From: Leptospira fletcheri
GTDB taxonomy: Bacteria; Spirochaetota; Leptospiria; Leptospirales; Leptospiraceae
Direction: 5' to 3'
Assembly (NCBI RefSeq): GCF_004769195.1
Contig: NZ_RQET01000004.1
Coordinates: 248,001 to 312,000, forward strand
DNA length: 64,000 nt
A program made the translations under genes and the position numbers. Under the pieces are notes generated by a model. It was not told where the DNA came from. It did no database searches and was given only the letters and a program-made list of their open reading frames with translations. How positions within the stretch are numbered: the first letter of the stretch is position 1; every line of letters begins with the position of its first letter. Positions 17,482-28,598 of this stretch are shown piece by piece.

Positions 17482-18744
17482 TTATGCCCGCATCAAACCT
17501 TCCAAAAAAGCGATGTATTTTTCCCTTCCCGGATACGGTCTTCTTGCGGTACCACTCTGGACGGCGGCTTCCGCAACTGCAGGCGCTACATGATATAAGA
17601 CGCGTTGATCGAACGGTTTCGGAATCAAATAGTCGGGGCCAAATTTGAATTTTTCCCCTCCGTAGGCCGCGCTCACGGATTCCGGTACGTCCAAACGCGC
17701 AAGTTCCGCAAGCGCCCGTGCCGCCGCCAATTTCATTTCCAGTGTAATATGCCTGGCCCGAATATCCAAGGCCCCGCGGAAAATAAACGGGAAACCCAAG
17801 ACATTATTCACTTGGTTCGGATTATCACTTCTACCTGTTCCCATAATCAAATCCGATCGAACGCCTTTAGCGACAGAATACGGAATTTCCGGATCGGGGT
17901 TGGCCAACGCAAAAATCACGGGAGATTTTGCCATGGAGCGGACCATCGACTCGTCGACCATATCTGCAACGGATACGCCGACGAAAACGTCCGCATTTTG
18001 CATGATATCCGCTAAAGTCCTAGCTTTGGTATTTTGTACATACTTCTGCTTGGTCTCGTTCAGGTCCGTACGCTCGTGATGGATCACTCCTTTGGTATCC
18101 ACCAAAAAGATGTTTTCTTTCCTCACTCCAATATGCTGCACCAACTCTGCGATCGCAATTCCGGCAGCACCGGCTCCGCAGATCACGAGCTTAATTTCGC
18201 TAGGTCGTTTTCCGTTCAGCTCGAAAGCATTCAGGAGCCCTGCTACGGTGATGATCGCCGTACCGTGCTGGTCGTCGTGGAAAACAGGAATGTTCATCCT
18301 CTGTATGAGTTGTTCTTCGATATAAAAACTTTCCGGAGCTTTAATGTCCTCCAGATTGATTCCGCCAAAAGTAGGCTCCAGCATTTTCACCGCGTTCACG
18401 AATTCTTCCGGATTCTTCGCATCCACCTCGATATCGAAAACGTCGATTCCAGCGAATTTCTTAAAGAGCACCGCCTTTCCTTCCATGACCGGTTTCCCGG
18501 CGGCGGGACCGATATCCCCCAATCCTAAAATCGCAGTGCCGTTCGTGATGATTCCGACAAGATTTCCCTTGTTCGTATATTCATAGACTAGGTCCGGATT
18601 TTCTTTGATTTCCAAACAAGGATAAGCTACCCCGGGAGAATAGGCCAAAGAAAGATCATAGGAATCGCGAGTCGGTTTTGTGGGAACTACTTCGATTTTG
18701 CCTTTAGGGTGCTGAGAATGATATTCGAGCGATTTTTCTCTCAT
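17482..18744 (-). CDS. NAD(P)-dependent malic enzyme
   Basis: A 420-residue short-form malic enzyme. It shows [16 protein letters not shown] with the N-terminal malic signature, the metal-binding [10 protein letters not shown], and an NAD(P)-binding Rossmann motif [13 protein letters not shown]. It decarboxylates malate to pyruvate and supplies reducing power. Many bacterial malic enzymes carry a C-terminal phosphotransacetylase-like domain; this one ends without it, so it belongs to the roughly 400-residue class. Cofactor preference cannot be read from the sequence with confidence. Confidence 0.93.
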   Translation of the reverse strand: MREKSLEYHSQHPKGKIEVVPTKPTRDSYDLSLAYSPGVAYPCLEIKENPDLVYEYTNKGNLVGIITNGTAILGLGDIGPAAGKPVMEGKAVLFKKFAGIDVFDIEVDAKNPEEFVNAVKMLEPTFGGINLEDIKAPESFYIEEQLIQRMNIPVFHDDQHGTAIITVAGLLNAFELNGKRPSEIKLVICGAGAAGIAIAELVQHIGVRKENIFLVDTKGVIHHERTDLNETKQKYVQNTKARTLADIMQNADVFVGVSVADMVDESMVRSMAKSPVIFALANPDPEIPYSVAKGVRSDLIMGTGRSDNPNQVNNVLGFPFIFRGALDIRARHITLEMKLAAARALAELARLDVPESVSAAYGGEKFKFGPDYLIPKPFDQRVLYHVAPAVAEAAVQSGTARRPYPGREKYIAFLEGLMRA

Positions 18745-18824
18745 ACGAATAGACCAACTTTTTTGTAAATAGGCTTCGATTCTATCTTAATTCCGAACTT
18801 TTCCTTTTCGAATTAACCGTGAGA

Positions 18825-18840
18825 ATCCGGTTTCCCGGAT
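18825..18840 (-). terminator. Hairpin downstream of mnmE
   Basis: On the minus strand ATCCGG and CCGGAT pair around a GAAA tetraloop, 25 bp after the mnmE stop and before the malic enzyme gene. There is no clear T-run, so it may be a weak terminator or an RNA-stability hairpin. Confidence 0.35.
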
Positions 18841-18864
18841 GCGCAAGTCAAAGCTGAAATCGAT

Positions 18865-20238
18865 TCACTTACCGACGCAAAACTTGCTAAAAATTCTGCC
18901 CAAGACTTCTTCCGTATCCACCCGTCCGTTCACTTCCCCGATTTCATCGAGGGCTGTATCGATTTCCTTAATGTACACTTCCGCAGGGGCATTTTCCTCG
19001 ATCAGGAGAAGACATGCATTCAGAGATCGGACGATGGAAAGAAAATGAAAACGATTTCTTTCCTCCAAAAGGACATAATCCTCGGAACTCTCCAGACTTT
19101 GCAGCTTGGCGGAAATTTCGCGGATCAACTCGTCGACACCCTGTCTCGTTTTGCAGGAAACCTCGCAGACGACGGCATCAGAAATTATATTTCGGATCGC
19201 GGAAGGATTCCAAGTAGGACTCGCAATGTCGAATTTGTTGGCGGCGATCACGGCTCCGTTCAGTTTTGAAAGGTTGGATCGCACGAACTTTCCCCAGTCG
19301 ATTTCTTGCGATAGATCGATTACGAACACGCGAACATCCGCCGACGAAAATTCCTTTTCGCTCCTTTCGATTCCCATTCTTTCCACCTTGTCGCCGGTCT
19401 CGCGAACCCCGGCCGTGTCCGTAAGGCGGATCGGAATCCCGGCAAGTAGGAATTCCTCGCTCACATAATCCCTAGTAGTCCCGGGAATATCCGAAATGAT
19501 GGACCTTTCACGCCCGAGAATCAAATTCATCAGGCTGGATTTTCCCGTATTGGGTTCCCCGTATAAAACTACTCGGCTTCGCTCCAGAAGAGTTTCCGCT
19601 TGGCCGGATTTTTTCAGCAGGTTCTCGCAGGTTTCCAAAACCTTTTGGATCCGATTCTTTCTCTGTACTAAAGACTCGAAGGTCAGGTCTTCGGTGGAGA
19701 AATCGATTTCCGCTTCGCATTCCGCTTTTAACGAAATCAGTTGGCTCCGAAGATTCGATGCAAGACGGGAAAGCTCGCCGAAAGCGTTCTTCTGGGCAAG
19801 TTCCAATTCGAAACGCGATCTGGCTTGGATGATCCGACCGATCGCCTCCGCTTCGTTTAAATCCAACTTTCCATTCAAGAAAGCGCGCTTCGTAAATTCT
19901 CCTTGCTTCGCGGGTCTTGCCCCTGATCGAAAAAGGCATTCGAGAACTTCTCTTAATAAAATCGGATTTCCGTGCGCATGAATTTCGCAAAGATCCTCCC
20001 CGGTAAACGAATTCGGTCCGGGGAAAAAAAGAAACACGACCCGATCCAACTTTCTGTCATGATCGACGAAGTTGAAAGTATGCGCGTGCCTAGGTCGGAC
20101 CGAAACTCGGTTCGTTTCGGATCCGATTCCTCTAAGGTGTAAAAGGGAGATTTTCAGCGCGTCCGGACCGGAGATCCTTAGAATTCCGATAGCTCCGGCT
20201 CCGGAGGCGGTTGAAACGGCGGCAATAGTATCGGCCAC
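18865..20238 (-). CDS. mnmE: tRNA uridine-5-carboxymethylaminomethyl modification GTPase MnmE
   Basis: A 457-residue protein with the three MnmE parts: the N-terminal tetrahydrofolate-binding domain, the helical domain, and an inserted G domain with [12 protein letters not shown] (P-loop), [10 protein letters not shown] and [10 protein letters not shown]. The C-terminus is FCVGK, the conserved C[IVL]GK tail that holds the catalytic Cys. With MnmG it modifies U34 of several tRNAs. The start is a GTG 7 bp after the jag stop, so it is the last gene of the rpmH operon, the usual place. Confidence 0.95.
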   Translation of the reverse strand: MADTIAAVSTASGAGAIGILRISGPDALKISLLHLRGIGSETNRVSVRPRHAHTFNFVDHDRKLDRVVFLFFPGPNSFTGEDLCEIHAHGNPILLREVLECLFRSGARPAKQGEFTKRAFLNGKLDLNEAEAIGRIIQARSRFELELAQKNAFGELSRLASNLRSQLISLKAECEAEIDFSTEDLTFESLVQRKNRIQKVLETCENLLKKSGQAETLLERSRVVLYGEPNTGKSSLMNLILGRERSIISDIPGTTRDYVSEEFLLAGIPIRLTDTAGVRETGDKVERMGIERSEKEFSSADVRVFVIDLSQEIDWGKFVRSNLSKLNGAVIAANKFDIASPTWNPSAIRNIISDAVVCEVSCKTRQGVDELIREISAKLQSLESSEDYVLLEERNRFHFLSIVRSLNACLLLIEENAPAEVYIKEIDTALDEIGEVNGRVDTEEVLGRIFSKFCVGK

Positions 20239-20245
20239 TGCCGTT

Positions 20246-20956
20246 TCAGTAATCGTTCACTTCTTCAAGAAGATCCCCGTTAGGGCTTTTATCGACCACG
20301 TCTTTGTATTTGTGACGATCCTTCATCGGAATGATACGGACTTTTTTATAAGTACCGTTTCCTTCCGAGCGGGTAAATACCTTCTCATTCTCCTGGAGCG
20401 CCATGTGAACGATCCTTCTTTCGAAAGGATTCATCGGCTCCAGCAATTTGGATTTCCCCGATTTTGCGACGGAGGCGGCCACAGACTTACTCAAACGGAT
20501 CAGGGAAAGTTCCCGCTTGTCGCGATAAGATTCCGTATCCAGAACGATTTTTCGACCGTGACGGATCTTAGAATCGACCATCAGGTTCACCAAAAATTGA
20601 AGAGCATCCAGAGTGGCTCCCCTCTTTCCGATGATCAAACCGGATTCCCGACTTGTGACTTCGATGTAAATCTTTCCGTCCACGTCGCCCATTCCGACCA
20701 CTTCCGCTTCGATTCCCATCTTACGGAGTAAGGTAATCACTACTCCGTGTATGATTTTCTCCGCCGGAAGATCCACGTTCAAAACGAAAGCCCGGATCAC
20801 TGCGGGTTTCTTTTGGGTTAATCCTAGAAATCCGGATTTTCCGGATTCGACCGTCTCGAATCTAACGTCCCCGGAGTCCAATCTTAAGGTCTTAAGAATG
20901 AATTCTTCCGCTTCGACTTTTGTTTTTCCTTCAGCTTCGAATATATAGTTTTCCAT
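20246..20956 (-). CDS. jag: Jag/KhpB-type RNA-binding protein
   Basis: A 236-residue protein with the Jag_N domain ([20 protein letters not shown] and SGFLGL), a KH domain with the GxxG loop as [11 protein letters not shown], and a C-terminal R3H domain ([28 protein letters not shown]). KhpB binds many small RNAs and mRNAs in Gram-positive bacteria and is nearly always encoded next to yidC. It has a GAGGAAAA ribosome site and lies 23 bp after yidC. Confidence 0.93.
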   Translation of the reverse strand: MENYIFEAEGKTKVEAEEFILKTLRLDSGDVRFETVESGKSGFLGLTQKKPAVIRAFVLNVDLPAEKIIHGVVITLLRKMGIEAEVVGMGDVDGKIYIEVTSRESGLIIGKRGATLDALQFLVNLMVDSKIRHGRKIVLDTESYRDKRELSLIRLSKSVAASVAKSGKSKLLEPMNPFERRIVHMALQENEKVFTRSEGNGTYKKVRIIPMKDRHKYKDVVDKSPNGDLLEEVNDY

Positions 20957-20979
20957 ATCGTTTTCCTCGATATATGAGT

Positions 20980-22833
20980 TCAGGCCTTCACAGGGCTTTC
21001 ATCTTTCTTTCGTACGTTGGTGATCCATTGCTGCACGATCGAAAGCAGGTTGGTAACGGTCCAATACAGAGTCAAGCCTGAGGGCATGCTCCACAGGAAG
21101 AATACCATGATGAGAGGCATCACGTACATCATCACCTTCTGATTCGGATCCGTAGGCACTGTGGTCAATCGCATGGACAAGAATTGGGTTCCCACCATCA
21201 ACAAAACCAAAAGGTTCAGCGAAAGTCCTTCCTTAGTCAGATACGGAATGGAAGGGGAAGTCCATACGAAATCCGGTTCGCTCAAATCCTTGATCCAAAG
21301 GAAAGGCGACTTCCAAAGATCGATCGTATCCGCAAAGGCGACGTATAATGCGAAGAAAATGGGCAGCTGAATCAACATGGGAAGGCATCCCCCAAGTTGC
21401 GAAAGCGGATTCATATTATGCTTTTTGTAAAGCTCCATCATTTTTTGCTGACGCTTTTCCGGGTCTTTCGCGTATTTCTCGTTTATTTTCTTCAATTCGG
21501 GAGAAAGCGCGCTCATCTTCTTCATCGATTCCGCCTGCTTTTGATTCAGCGGATAAAAGACGAGTTTAAACAACAAAGCGAAGAGAAGAATTCCGAATCC
21601 GTAGTTCGGAAACGTATAATGATAGGATTGCTGAAGAAACCAAACGATTCCGTTGCGGATCGGAGTAAAAATCCCTTGGTTGAAGGATTTGTTCAGATCG
21701 GGACTCAAACCTGCAAAGGGAGATTTCGGATTGCGGAACGGATCCAACTTGGGATCTCTAAAAAGCATCCCGTCCCATTCGCGGATTCCCACATAATTCG
21801 CAAAATCCAGAACTTCGGACTTACCCGGTTCCAGTTCGATATCGAAGTAGGTCAAAATCACTCCGGACTCGTTTTTCTTACGGTTATCCAGGAGAATTCC
21901 TCCCGCATGTTTATTCAAAGAATCGGAGACGGCGAGGAAATACCGGCTTCCCGCACCGACGAAATCGGCCCCTTCTCCGGAACTTAGGACTTCCTTAAAT
22001 CGATCGTCCCCATTCGGAACTCCGGTAAAGAAGTTTCGGATTCCCTCGAAGAAGTCCCAAGCGGAACCGCCGTCCACGAAGTCCTTCATACTTCCATCCA
22101 TACGATAGACGCGGAAGAATTTGGAGAGTTCCTGATCGTTCGCTTCCCGATTTTGCGGGACCGGTCCGATACTGCCGAAAGTTCTCAGGTAAGCGGGTTT
22201 TTCGCGACGGGAAAAAGCCAACTTATCCTTTCCGATATTCGTGACGGAAATCTCGGTTTTAAAATAATTCTCTTTGGGAAAGAATTGGAACGTTTTCTTC
22301 AGAAGGACATTGTCCTTAGAAGAGGTAAAAGTGAACTTTAAATTTCCCTTATCTTCTTCGGATTTAAAATTGATCCGGTTCCAATCCGAAAAACCGATCG
22401 TTTCCTTACTGTCCGAAAAATTGAAATCGAAACCTTTGCCCCGGGAAAGCTCTATCGCCTTATATTTGGCGCCTTCCACTTCGACTTCATCGTAATCCGC
22501 CCTGGCAACTTTAACTTCCTTCCCTTCCGAACTCGTATAATCCTTGATGTATAGCTTTTCGATCCTGGCTCCGAGGCTGGACAGAAAAACGATATGCGAA
22601 TCTGTTTTGACGACGAATTTCCTGATTTCTTTAGGATCGACTTTCGTTACGGCGTTTTGAGTCGGTTGTATCGGAGTTTCTTTGGACTGTTTCGAAACTT
22701 CCGTTTTCTGCTCCGTTTGCTTGTTTTGCGGCTTCGGTTTTCCCAGATCCGGATTGAGAAAGTAGTTCGCGACGAACCAAATTCCTAAACTGAGCATTAA
22801 AGCGAGAAAAAGCCTATTTTGTCTGTCTTCCAT
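20980..22833 (-). CDS. yidC: Membrane protein insertase YidC
   Basis: A 617-residue Gram-negative-type YidC. It has an N-terminal membrane anchor (about 7-24), a Gln/Lys/Thr-rich linker, a large periplasmic beta domain (about 70-390) and the C-terminal insertase core with [39 protein letters not shown] and the last helices near 550-600. The core Arg is not at the usual position as far as I can judge by eye. It inserts and folds inner-membrane proteins with or without SecYEG. It starts 2 bp after the yidD stop. Confidence 0.96.
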   Translation of the reverse strand: MEDRQNRLFLALMLSLGIWFVANYFLNPDLGKPKPQNKQTEQKTEVSKQSKETPIQPTQNAVTKVDPKEIRKFVVKTDSHIVFLSSLGARIEKLYIKDYTSSEGKEVKVARADYDEVEVEGAKYKAIELSRGKGFDFNFSDSKETIGFSDWNRINFKSEEDKGNLKFTFTSSKDNVLLKKTFQFFPKENYFKTEISVTNIGKDKLAFSRREKPAYLRTFGSIGPVPQNREANDQELSKFFRVYRMDGSMKDFVDGGSAWDFFEGIRNFFTGVPNGDDRFKEVLSSGEGADFVGAGSRYFLAVSDSLNKHAGGILLDNRKKNESGVILTYFDIELEPGKSEVLDFANYVGIREWDGMLFRDPKLDPFRNPKSPFAGLSPDLNKSFNQGIFTPIRNGIVWFLQQSYHYTFPNYGFGILLFALLFKLVFYPLNQKQAESMKKMSALSPELKKINEKYAKDPEKRQQKMMELYKKHNMNPLSQLGGCLPMLIQLPIFFALYVAFADTIDLWKSPFLWIKDLSEPDFVWTSPSIPYLTKEGLSLNLLVLLMVGTQFLSMRLTTVPTDPNQKVMMYVMPLIMVFFLWSMPSGLTLYWTVTNLLSIVQQWITNVRKKDESPVKA

Positions 22834-22835
22834 TC

Positions 22836-23063
22836 CTATTTCCTTTTAGGGTTGGGGGGTAAAGGGTCTTCACCGGCGGCGAAGAGGGGATTGCAGCGAA
22901 GGATCCTTTTTCCGGAGAGAAAAGATGCCTGAAAGAAATTATATTCATGAAACGCCTGCAAAGCGTATTCGGAACAACTAGGTGTAAATCTACATGCAGA
23001 CGGGAGAACGGGTGAAATCCAACGTTTGTACAGAGTAATCAGAAAGATAGCCAACTGATTCAT
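22836..23063 (-). CDS. yidD: Membrane protein insertion efficiency factor YidD
   Basis: A 75-residue protein with the family's diagnostic block [20 protein letters not shown] followed by EYALQAF. Its N-terminal amphipathic helix is membrane-associated and is thought to help YidC-dependent insertion. Its ATG overlaps the rnpA stop codon by 4 bases (ATGA), which shows translational coupling. Confidence 0.95.
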   Translation of the reverse strand: MNQLAIFLITLYKRWISPVLPSACRFTPSCSEYALQAFHEYNFFQASFLSGKRILRCNPLFAAGEDPLPPNPKRK

Positions 23064-23380
23064 TGAATTCGTCTCATGAGAAAGGCCAAACAGGAAATCA
23101 ATTCACTGTGATCCAGTTCGAAAATCGTCGGCTTTGCCAGCACAGCGATATCCAATCCTTGGGAAAAAACGGGAGCCAATTCTGCGATCGCCGCCCGAAG
23201 TCTTCTCTTGACCCTATTTCGTCGGACCGCAGTTCCTACAGAACGTTCCGGACAATACAAATATCTATTGTGTCCGATTCCGTTCGGTTTGTGAACGAGA
23301 ACCAGCGGAGGTTTCGAAAATCTCTTCCCTAACTGAAAAAGTTCGCGGATATCTTTCCTGGATGTAAGTGTCTCTTCGAT
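23060..23380 (-). CDS. rnpA: Ribonuclease P protein component, start codon non-standard
   Basis: The frame encodes SRKDIRELFQLGKRF, then LVHKPNG, YLYCPERSVGTAVRRNRVKR with the RNR signature, and LAFLMRRIQ at the end: a typical RnpA of about 106 residues, the protein that helps RNase P RNA mature tRNA 5' ends. Between the rpmH stop (23390-23392, same frame) and the conserved core there is no ATG, GTG or TTG; the first TTG, at 23260, would delete the N-terminal third. The best guess is an ATC start at 23380, reached by reinitiation 9 bases after the rpmH stop, which would place six residues before SRKD as in other RnpA proteins. A sequencing error or another rare start remains possible. Confidence 0.8.
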   Translation of the reverse strand: MEETLTSRKDIRELFQLGKRFSKPPLVLVHKPNGIGHNRYLYCPERSVGTAVRRNRVKRRLRAAIAELAPVFSQGLDIAVLAKPTIFELDHSELISCLAFLMRRIQ

Positions 23381-23389
23381 TTTACTTCG

Positions 23390-23551
23390 TTAGAACTTCT
23401 TTCCGACTCTTTCATCGGAAACGGTAAGTTTGTAACGGCCTTTTGCCCTTCTACGGGAGAGAGTTTTTCTGCCACCCGGAGTCGCCATTCTGGCGCGGAA
23501 GCCGTGGGTACGGGCGCGTTTGATCCGGCTGGGTTGATAAGTTCTTCTCAT
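23390..23551 (-). CDS. rpmH: 50S ribosomal protein L34
   Basis: A 53-residue, very basic protein beginning [18 protein letters not shown] and containing [19 protein letters not shown], which is diagnostic of L34. It is a few residues longer than the 44-46 of many bacteria because of the C-terminal tail [13 protein letters not shown]. It heads the rpmH-rnpA-yidD-yidC-jag-mnmE operon. A GGGAT ribosome site precedes the ATG. Confidence 0.97.
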   Translation of the reverse strand: MRRTYQPSRIKRARTHGFRARMATPGGRKTLSRRRAKGRYKLTVSDERVGKKF

Positions 23552-23699
23552 ATAAATCCCTATGTAATATCTACGATTGCGGTTTTTTGACCGGGGAAGT
23601 CCCCCTCCGTTAGGATTTTCTACCTAAATCGGGCAGTCAACCCGTTTCCCCTAAAAGAAAGTGATACCGGTTTTAAGGGAGGGGATAAAAAAAGAAAAA

Positions 23700-23815
<116 letters not shown>

Positions 23816-23848
23816 AATCTAAGGCCACGTTGTAAGTACCCTTTGGGC

Positions 23849-23854
23849 TGTCAA
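23849..23854 (-). promoter_or_regulatory. Candidate -35 box for the 5S rRNA gene
   Basis: A perfect TTGACA on the minus strand lies so that transcription would start about 5 bases before the mature 5S end. The matching -10 region (around 23826-23831) is a poor fit to TATAAT, so the call is tentative. Confidence 0.4.
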
Positions 23855-23884
23855 TGAAAAATCCAAGAGAAATCAGCTCGTATT

Positions 23885-24721
23885 TCATGGCTGGAGCCGA
23901 TTCCAATCGATAAACTGTTCCCCGGCCATCGGCTGACAAACGGGACAGAAGAAAGAATCGTGACCCAGCACGTTGGCACGGCGTATTTTGGTTCCGCAAT
24001 TGGGACAGGGTTCGTTTTTCCGATTCCTGACCTTTACATGATCCCGGACCTTAAAATCCAAAGGCGCCTTTTTCTTTCGAATATAATCGATGGAATCGGC
24101 CAAAACCTTTCGAATGCTTCCATACAACCGATGCTTGTCTTCGGAAGAGAGCCGATGGCAGGGGGTTTTCGGATGAATCTTTGCATCGAATAGAATCTCG
24201 TCCGAATAGGCGTTTCCCAAAACACTCAACTTGGATTGGTCCATCAGGAAGACTCTGGTTTGCTGCCGGCTTTTATCGATGCGACGCAGGAATTCCTCCT
24301 CGGTAAATTGCTCCGAAAGAAGATCCACTCCCTGTTCGGAATATTTCGGAATCTGCGCGAATTGGTTGGGCAAAGAGAAATACACTTTTCCCATTCTGAC
24401 GTCGTCACTATAATTTAGCACCGATCCCTCCATGCGAAACCGGACGCATAGATCCTTTTTTTTATAATTCGGCTCAAGCGAGAAGCGGCCGGCTAGCATC
24501 GGATGAATTATGACGTTTTTATCGCCTAGATCGAAATTCAGAAAAGGACCGTTCCTGTACAGCCCCTGGAAAGAAGTTCCGATAAATCCATCCTCGATCG
24601 AAGAACCGGTCAAATTTCGGATTACGATCGGATCCAAAATCTCTATCGCAGATATCTTACGACCGATCAGTTCGGGCGTAAGACGCTCTTCAATGACCAC
24701 TAGATCCGGTAATTCTGGCAT
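23885..24721 (-). CDS. Fpg/Nei-family DNA glycosylase, variant
   Basis: A 278-residue base-excision-repair glycosylase/lyase. The N-terminus MPELPDL keeps the catalytic Pro and Glu (residues 2 and 3 counting Met). The C-terminal zinc finger CPNCGTKIRRANVLGH to FFCPVCQ has all four Cys and the finger Arg region. The middle strand GLYRNGPFLNFDL, aligned by eye to the Fpg strand RRAKYLLLEL, lacks the conserved Lys57 that contacts the lesion phosphate, and HPMLAGRF replaces HLGMSG. It is thus a diverged member; substrate (8-oxoG, FapyG or oxidised pyrimidine) is uncertain. Confidence 0.85.
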   Translation of the reverse strand: MPELPDLVVIEERLTPELIGRKISAIEILDPIVIRNLTGSSIEDGFIGTSFQGLYRNGPFLNFDLGDKNVIIHPMLAGRFSLEPNYKKKDLCVRFRMEGSVLNYSDDVRMGKVYFSLPNQFAQIPKYSEQGVDLLSEQFTEEEFLRRIDKSRQQTRVFLMDQSKLSVLGNAYSDEILFDAKIHPKTPCHRLSSEDKHRLYGSIRKVLADSIDYIRKKKAPLDFKVRDHVKVRNRKNEPCPNCGTKIRRANVLGHDSFFCPVCQPMAGEQFIDWNRLQP

Positions 24722-24764
24722 GATGCAACGGACGATCTTCTAAGGCAGATCGTTGAGGGAACGT

Positions 24765-27095
24765 TCATCTTTTCTTCCGATTGGGAAGATATTTATAATA
24801 TTCCACTTCTATCGTATTAATTAGGAAAGTATAATATTTTAATAGCTTTTTGTCGTATTTCTTCTTTTGAGCTTCGTTACGAAGGAATTCGGACAATTGG
24901 TCCCGAATCAAAGGAGCCTTCAGGTCGGAATGACTGAGTATGATCGTACTAGGCATACCGATCGGAACGATCTCGTCCGGAATCGCGATCATTGCGGCGT
25001 TCTGTAATAAGGCGTATTCCACTGTCGAGGCGACCTTATCGTCGTCCGGTTCCGACTTGAGATAAGAAACACTTTGGCGGATATTGTCGATATTTTCCCA
25101 GATTTTCTTCCGAAGGGATTTTCCATCGTGAATCTTATCTTGGATTTTCGTGAATCGATTCGGAAAAACGAATCTTTCCGCGCCCTTTGCGATCAGGCTC
25201 ACTTTCTTTTCTTTCGGGGTTTCCGCCTTTCCAAAGTGTTCATCCGAGTCATCCTCATCCTTAAATCCGGCATCCGATACCGAACCGCCGCCTATAAAAA
25301 TTCCCGAAATTCCCGTTCCTTGGGATTTGGACATCGTATTGGGTAAATCCACTTTTTCCCTATCCCGGAAGAAAAGAGCCAGCATGATCCCGATCACTAA
25401 AGCGACCGGAATTCCTACGAAGATGATGCCAACCGTGCTGAAATGGACGGAAGCGATCAAAAAGAAAAGCATGGTTCCCACGAATCCGAGAAGCCCCATC
25501 GAAAGATTGAATTTTTTTGCGAGAGCCTCGGATCTTTCCCGCTCTTCCGTCTCTCTTTCCATCAAAAAAGAGTCTTGCTGCAGCTTTACTACATGATCTC
25601 CTTTTAATTTCGAATTCAGATCGGGGTGTTTTACCGCGGATAAGGAAGCGCTGATCTCCTTCGCGATGGACAGTTCTCTTTGAAAGGACGGATTCACTTT
25701 GGATTCGGAAGTCAATTTGTGAATTACCGCCGCCATATAGCCCGGATCGCAAATGTAAATCTCAGAACTCCCGTCCTCCTTTTGAATCTCCTTCATGCCG
25801 AAGGATGCGGCGAGTTCCTTTTTCAAAACTTCCGAATACGAGGTGATCTGGTCCGGTGAAGTGATACCCACTCCGGCCAACCGTTTCTCCGGGTTGAATT
25901 TGTACAGGGTAAGTTGTCCTTGCGTGTGTTCCCGGATTTGAGTTTGGATTCTATGAACGAGACTCTTAAAGGCCCCGTCGATTTTCCGTTCGCTTAATCT
26001 GGATTTTTCCTCGATCAGTTTTCGTATAATTTGAATGGAAGACTGACAGGTTTCCCTCACCCTTTTTCCCAGATCGTCCTTTTCCCGGTCGAAAGGAAAA
26101 TCCTCTACCAGCTGGATGAGAGCCTCGGCTTTCTCACTATTTTGCCTTCTGCCCTGCTCCGCTGTTCCATGAACGTTTTCGAAATCCTGGATGCGGGACC
26201 GAAACAAAGTATAACCTGCTCTTTCCGCTAATTGCTTTAAGTATGTGAGGGCAAAAACTTCCAATCCGTCAAGCTGCGCGCGGTAATGAGCAATCACTTC
26301 CGGTTGGTGAACGTAAGTTCCATCGGGATTCAACATGAGATCATCGATGATGATATGATAGTCCGGGAGAATTTGAGTTAAGGCCTCTTTCGATTTGGCA
26401 TAATTGACGAAATCCGACAAAAAATCGGTCATAGGAAGGTAGTGATAAGGTTGAAATCCTCTCCGCAAAAGACTCGCCATTTCGGACTCGAGCGAGCCCA
26501 ATTTAGGATAAAGCCACAACTGGCCTGCTTTATTTTTATGTAATATAATCGCGCCCGGGCGATCTTCTTCGAGAATACGCGGTTTCTTGGATCGATTTGC
26601 AAGTATCAGATCTATGGTTTCTTCGGAAAATTGAAAGCAGGCTTTTCTATACGGTGTAACGTCCGTTTTAGCTTCTTTCTGGGGGGAAACCAAAGCGATT
26701 TTGGCCATGACTTTATTTGCGTTCCTAACCAGAAACGGATACATCATCGCCGACTTATTTTTCCCCTTTTTATCGGAATCTAAAACCTGACGCAAAGCCA
26801 AATCCACCGATTCCGGAGACTTCGCTTGCTCGCTTAAATTCCGATACTTATTTAGAAGCTCACCGAGTTTGTCCAGAGTGAGAAGATAGGAAGGATGAAC
26901 GCTTTTAGACCCGTGCTTTTCGGTTTTTTTATGCCAATCTCTCAGTTCATCCAGAATGCAACGGGAAGTGGCGGATAATCCCACCGCTCCGTCATTTAAG
27001 AAAATATAGTCGGGCTGAAGTCCGTCTATATCGGCGACTTTAGATTGGTCCGAGGATAATTCTTCAAAGGATAATTCTTGCTCCAAAGTTTCCAT
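24765..27095 (-). CDS. Large orphan membrane protein (776 residues)
   Basis: I do not recognise this protein. There is no signal peptide. A long soluble N-terminal part (about 1-520) is helical and charged; two adjacent transmembrane helices follow at about 525-575 ([20 protein letters not shown] and [20 protein letters not shown]), then a Gly/Ser/Asp-rich linker and a 170-residue C-terminal cytoplasmic-looking domain. With a helical hairpin, both large parts would face the cytoplasm. I see no nucleotide-binding or protease motif. It lies between avtA and the Fpg-like gene on the same strand with gaps of 132 and 43 bp. Confidence 0.75.
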   Translation of the reverse strand: METLEQELSFEELSSDQSKVADIDGLQPDYIFLNDGAVGLSATSRCILDELRDWHKKTEKHGSKSVHPSYLLTLDKLGELLNKYRNLSEQAKSPESVDLALRQVLDSDKKGKNKSAMMYPFLVRNANKVMAKIALVSPQKEAKTDVTPYRKACFQFSEETIDLILANRSKKPRILEEDRPGAIILHKNKAGQLWLYPKLGSLESEMASLLRRGFQPYHYLPMTDFLSDFVNYAKSKEALTQILPDYHIIIDDLMLNPDGTYVHQPEVIAHYRAQLDGLEVFALTYLKQLAERAGYTLFRSRIQDFENVHGTAEQGRRQNSEKAEALIQLVEDFPFDREKDDLGKRVRETCQSSIQIIRKLIEEKSRLSERKIDGAFKSLVHRIQTQIREHTQGQLTLYKFNPEKRLAGVGITSPDQITSYSEVLKKELAASFGMKEIQKEDGSSEIYICDPGYMAAVIHKLTSESKVNPSFQRELSIAKEISASLSAVKHPDLNSKLKGDHVVKLQQDSFLMERETEERERSEALAKKFNLSMGLLGFVGTMLFFLIASVHFSTVGIIFVGIPVALVIGIMLALFFRDREKVDLPNTMSKSQGTGISGIFIGGGSVSDAGFKDEDDSDEHFGKAETPKEKKVSLIAKGAERFVFPNRFTKIQDKIHDGKSLRKKIWENIDNIRQSVSYLKSEPDDDKVASTVEYALLQNAAMIAIPDEIVPIGMPSTIILSHSDLKAPLIRDQLSEFLRNEAQKKKYDKKLLKYYTFLINTIEVEYYKYLPNRKKR

Positions 27096-27227
27096 GAGCG
27101 TCCGAAATGAACAACAATCCGGGAGGCGGATTTCGCGAATATTCTAGAAACCAGAATCGCGAATCCGAAAAGAGATTGAAACTCTTTTATTACGCCAAAT
27201 TCGGTCGGTGAAAATCTGCCAGATATG

Positions 27228-28496
27228 TTAATTCGAATATCCGGCCAAAACCTTCCCGATCCTGGAAAGTCCTTCGGAAAGTTCTTCATCGTCTCGGGCA
27301 AAACTGATTCGGGCACATTCGTCGACAAAAGGATAATTCACTTCGGATTTCGGATAGAAATACCTCCCCGGGACGAGGATCACGCCGGATTTTTTGAGTA
27401 CCGAGTACAATTCGGTTAAGGATTTTGAAAGTCCTCTGAATCGGACCCAGAGAAAAAAAGCTCCTTCGCTTTCATGAACCTGGTATCTGAATTTGCCTGC
27501 CCACTCCCTTTCTATCACGGAGAAAGCAAGTCTCCGTTTTTCGGCATAATACGGAAGAATTACGTTTTTACTTAAGGAAGACCAGGCCCCCGAGGTAAAA
27601 AGCTCTAGACCGACGTATTGTCCCAGACTTCCGCCGGTTAAATTCAGGACAGCATTCGCTTTATTTAATGAGGAAACGGTCTTAGGGTCCGCCAAAACAA
27701 AACCCGTTCTTACCCCAGGCAATCCGATCTTGGAAAGACTGAATGATTGGATCAAACCTTCTTCGTAAAACCAGCGATGCCCTTCGGAATAAACGATCCC
27801 CGGAAACGGGAAACCGTAAGCGCTATCTAGAAGGAACGGGATCCTTTTTTTTCCGGCGAAAGAAAGTATCTTTCGAATTTCCTCTTCCCCTGCGATCCGT
27901 CCGGTCGGGTTGGAAGGGCGGGATAAGACAACACAACCGAGAGGTTCCGAAGATTCGCTTAATCTTTCCAACCCTGCTTCGTCCAGTTCGTAGCGGAAGG
28001 TATGCTCCCCCGTTTCTCGAACGAGACTCGGAAGAGGAAGGATGGAATCTTCCTCTAATGGCTGGTCTATATAACCGATGTATTCCGGAACCGCCGGAAA
28101 AACCGCCCTTCTCTGAATACCGTCCTCGTAAGTCCCGGAAAAAAAATTCAAGAGTAAATAGAATGCGTTTTGGGAACCACCCGTAATTGCGATTTCTTCG
28201 GTTCGAATCGGTCTGCCGGATTCCTTCCGTAAGAGATCGGCGATGGCTTCCAGGGTTTCCCGCTTGCCGCTAGGAGATTCGTATTTTCCTAGAATCGATT
28301 CCCAACTTCCTTTCTCCGTTAGTTTGGAAAGAAACTCTCTCCAAACTGACTGTACCTCCGGGATCAACGCAGGACTTCCTCCTCCTAACATACAAATCCC
28401 TGGGTCGAGATTTGCCAGATCCTCCATAAGTTGCCCAATACCGGTTTGGCGGCTAAATTTCGAACCGAATTTGGATACGGAGAATTTCGGAATCAT
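27228..28496 (-). CDS. avtA: Valine-pyruvate aminotransferase
   Basis: A fold-type I PLP aminotransferase of 422 residues from the ATG at 28496; an in-frame ATG at 28538 lacks a ribosome site, and AvtA proteins begin just before the FGSKFSRQTGI block. The family pattern MLGGGSPALIPEV, the ITGGSQNAFY loop, SRPSNPTGR, and the PLP lysine in SFSLSKIGLPGVRTG are all present. AvtA moves the amino group between valine and pyruvate, making alanine or valine in the cytoplasm. Confidence 0.87.
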   Translation of the reverse strand: MIPKFSVSKFGSKFSRQTGIGQLMEDLANLDPGICMLGGGSPALIPEVQSVWREFLSKLTEKGSWESILGKYESPSGKRETLEAIADLLRKESGRPIRTEEIAITGGSQNAFYLLLNFFSGTYEDGIQRRAVFPAVPEYIGYIDQPLEEDSILPLPSLVRETGEHTFRYELDEAGLERLSESSEPLGCVVLSRPSNPTGRIAGEEEIRKILSFAGKKRIPFLLDSAYGFPFPGIVYSEGHRWFYEEGLIQSFSLSKIGLPGVRTGFVLADPKTVSSLNKANAVLNLTGGSLGQYVGLELFTSGAWSSLSKNVILPYYAEKRRLAFSVIEREWAGKFRYQVHESEGAFFLWVRFRGLSKSLTELYSVLKKSGVILVPGRYFYPKSEVNYPFVDECARISFARDDEELSEGLSRIGKVLAGYSN

Positions 28497-28598
28497 AGAC
28501 GTATTCCACTTTTCTTTCCATGAAAGTTCCGGAAACATAATCTAAGTTTAGGCGGGAAATTTTTCTTTCTTTGTCGAATTCTATCATTGGAGAAGGGT

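Noticed and set aside
18034..18528. 164-codon open frame opposite malic enzyme
   Set aside because: His/Phe/Arg-rich shadow of a conserved enzyme with no start signals.
23063..23332. Open frame opposite rnpA
   Set aside because: The minus strand encodes clear RnpA motifs, so the plus frame is a shadow.
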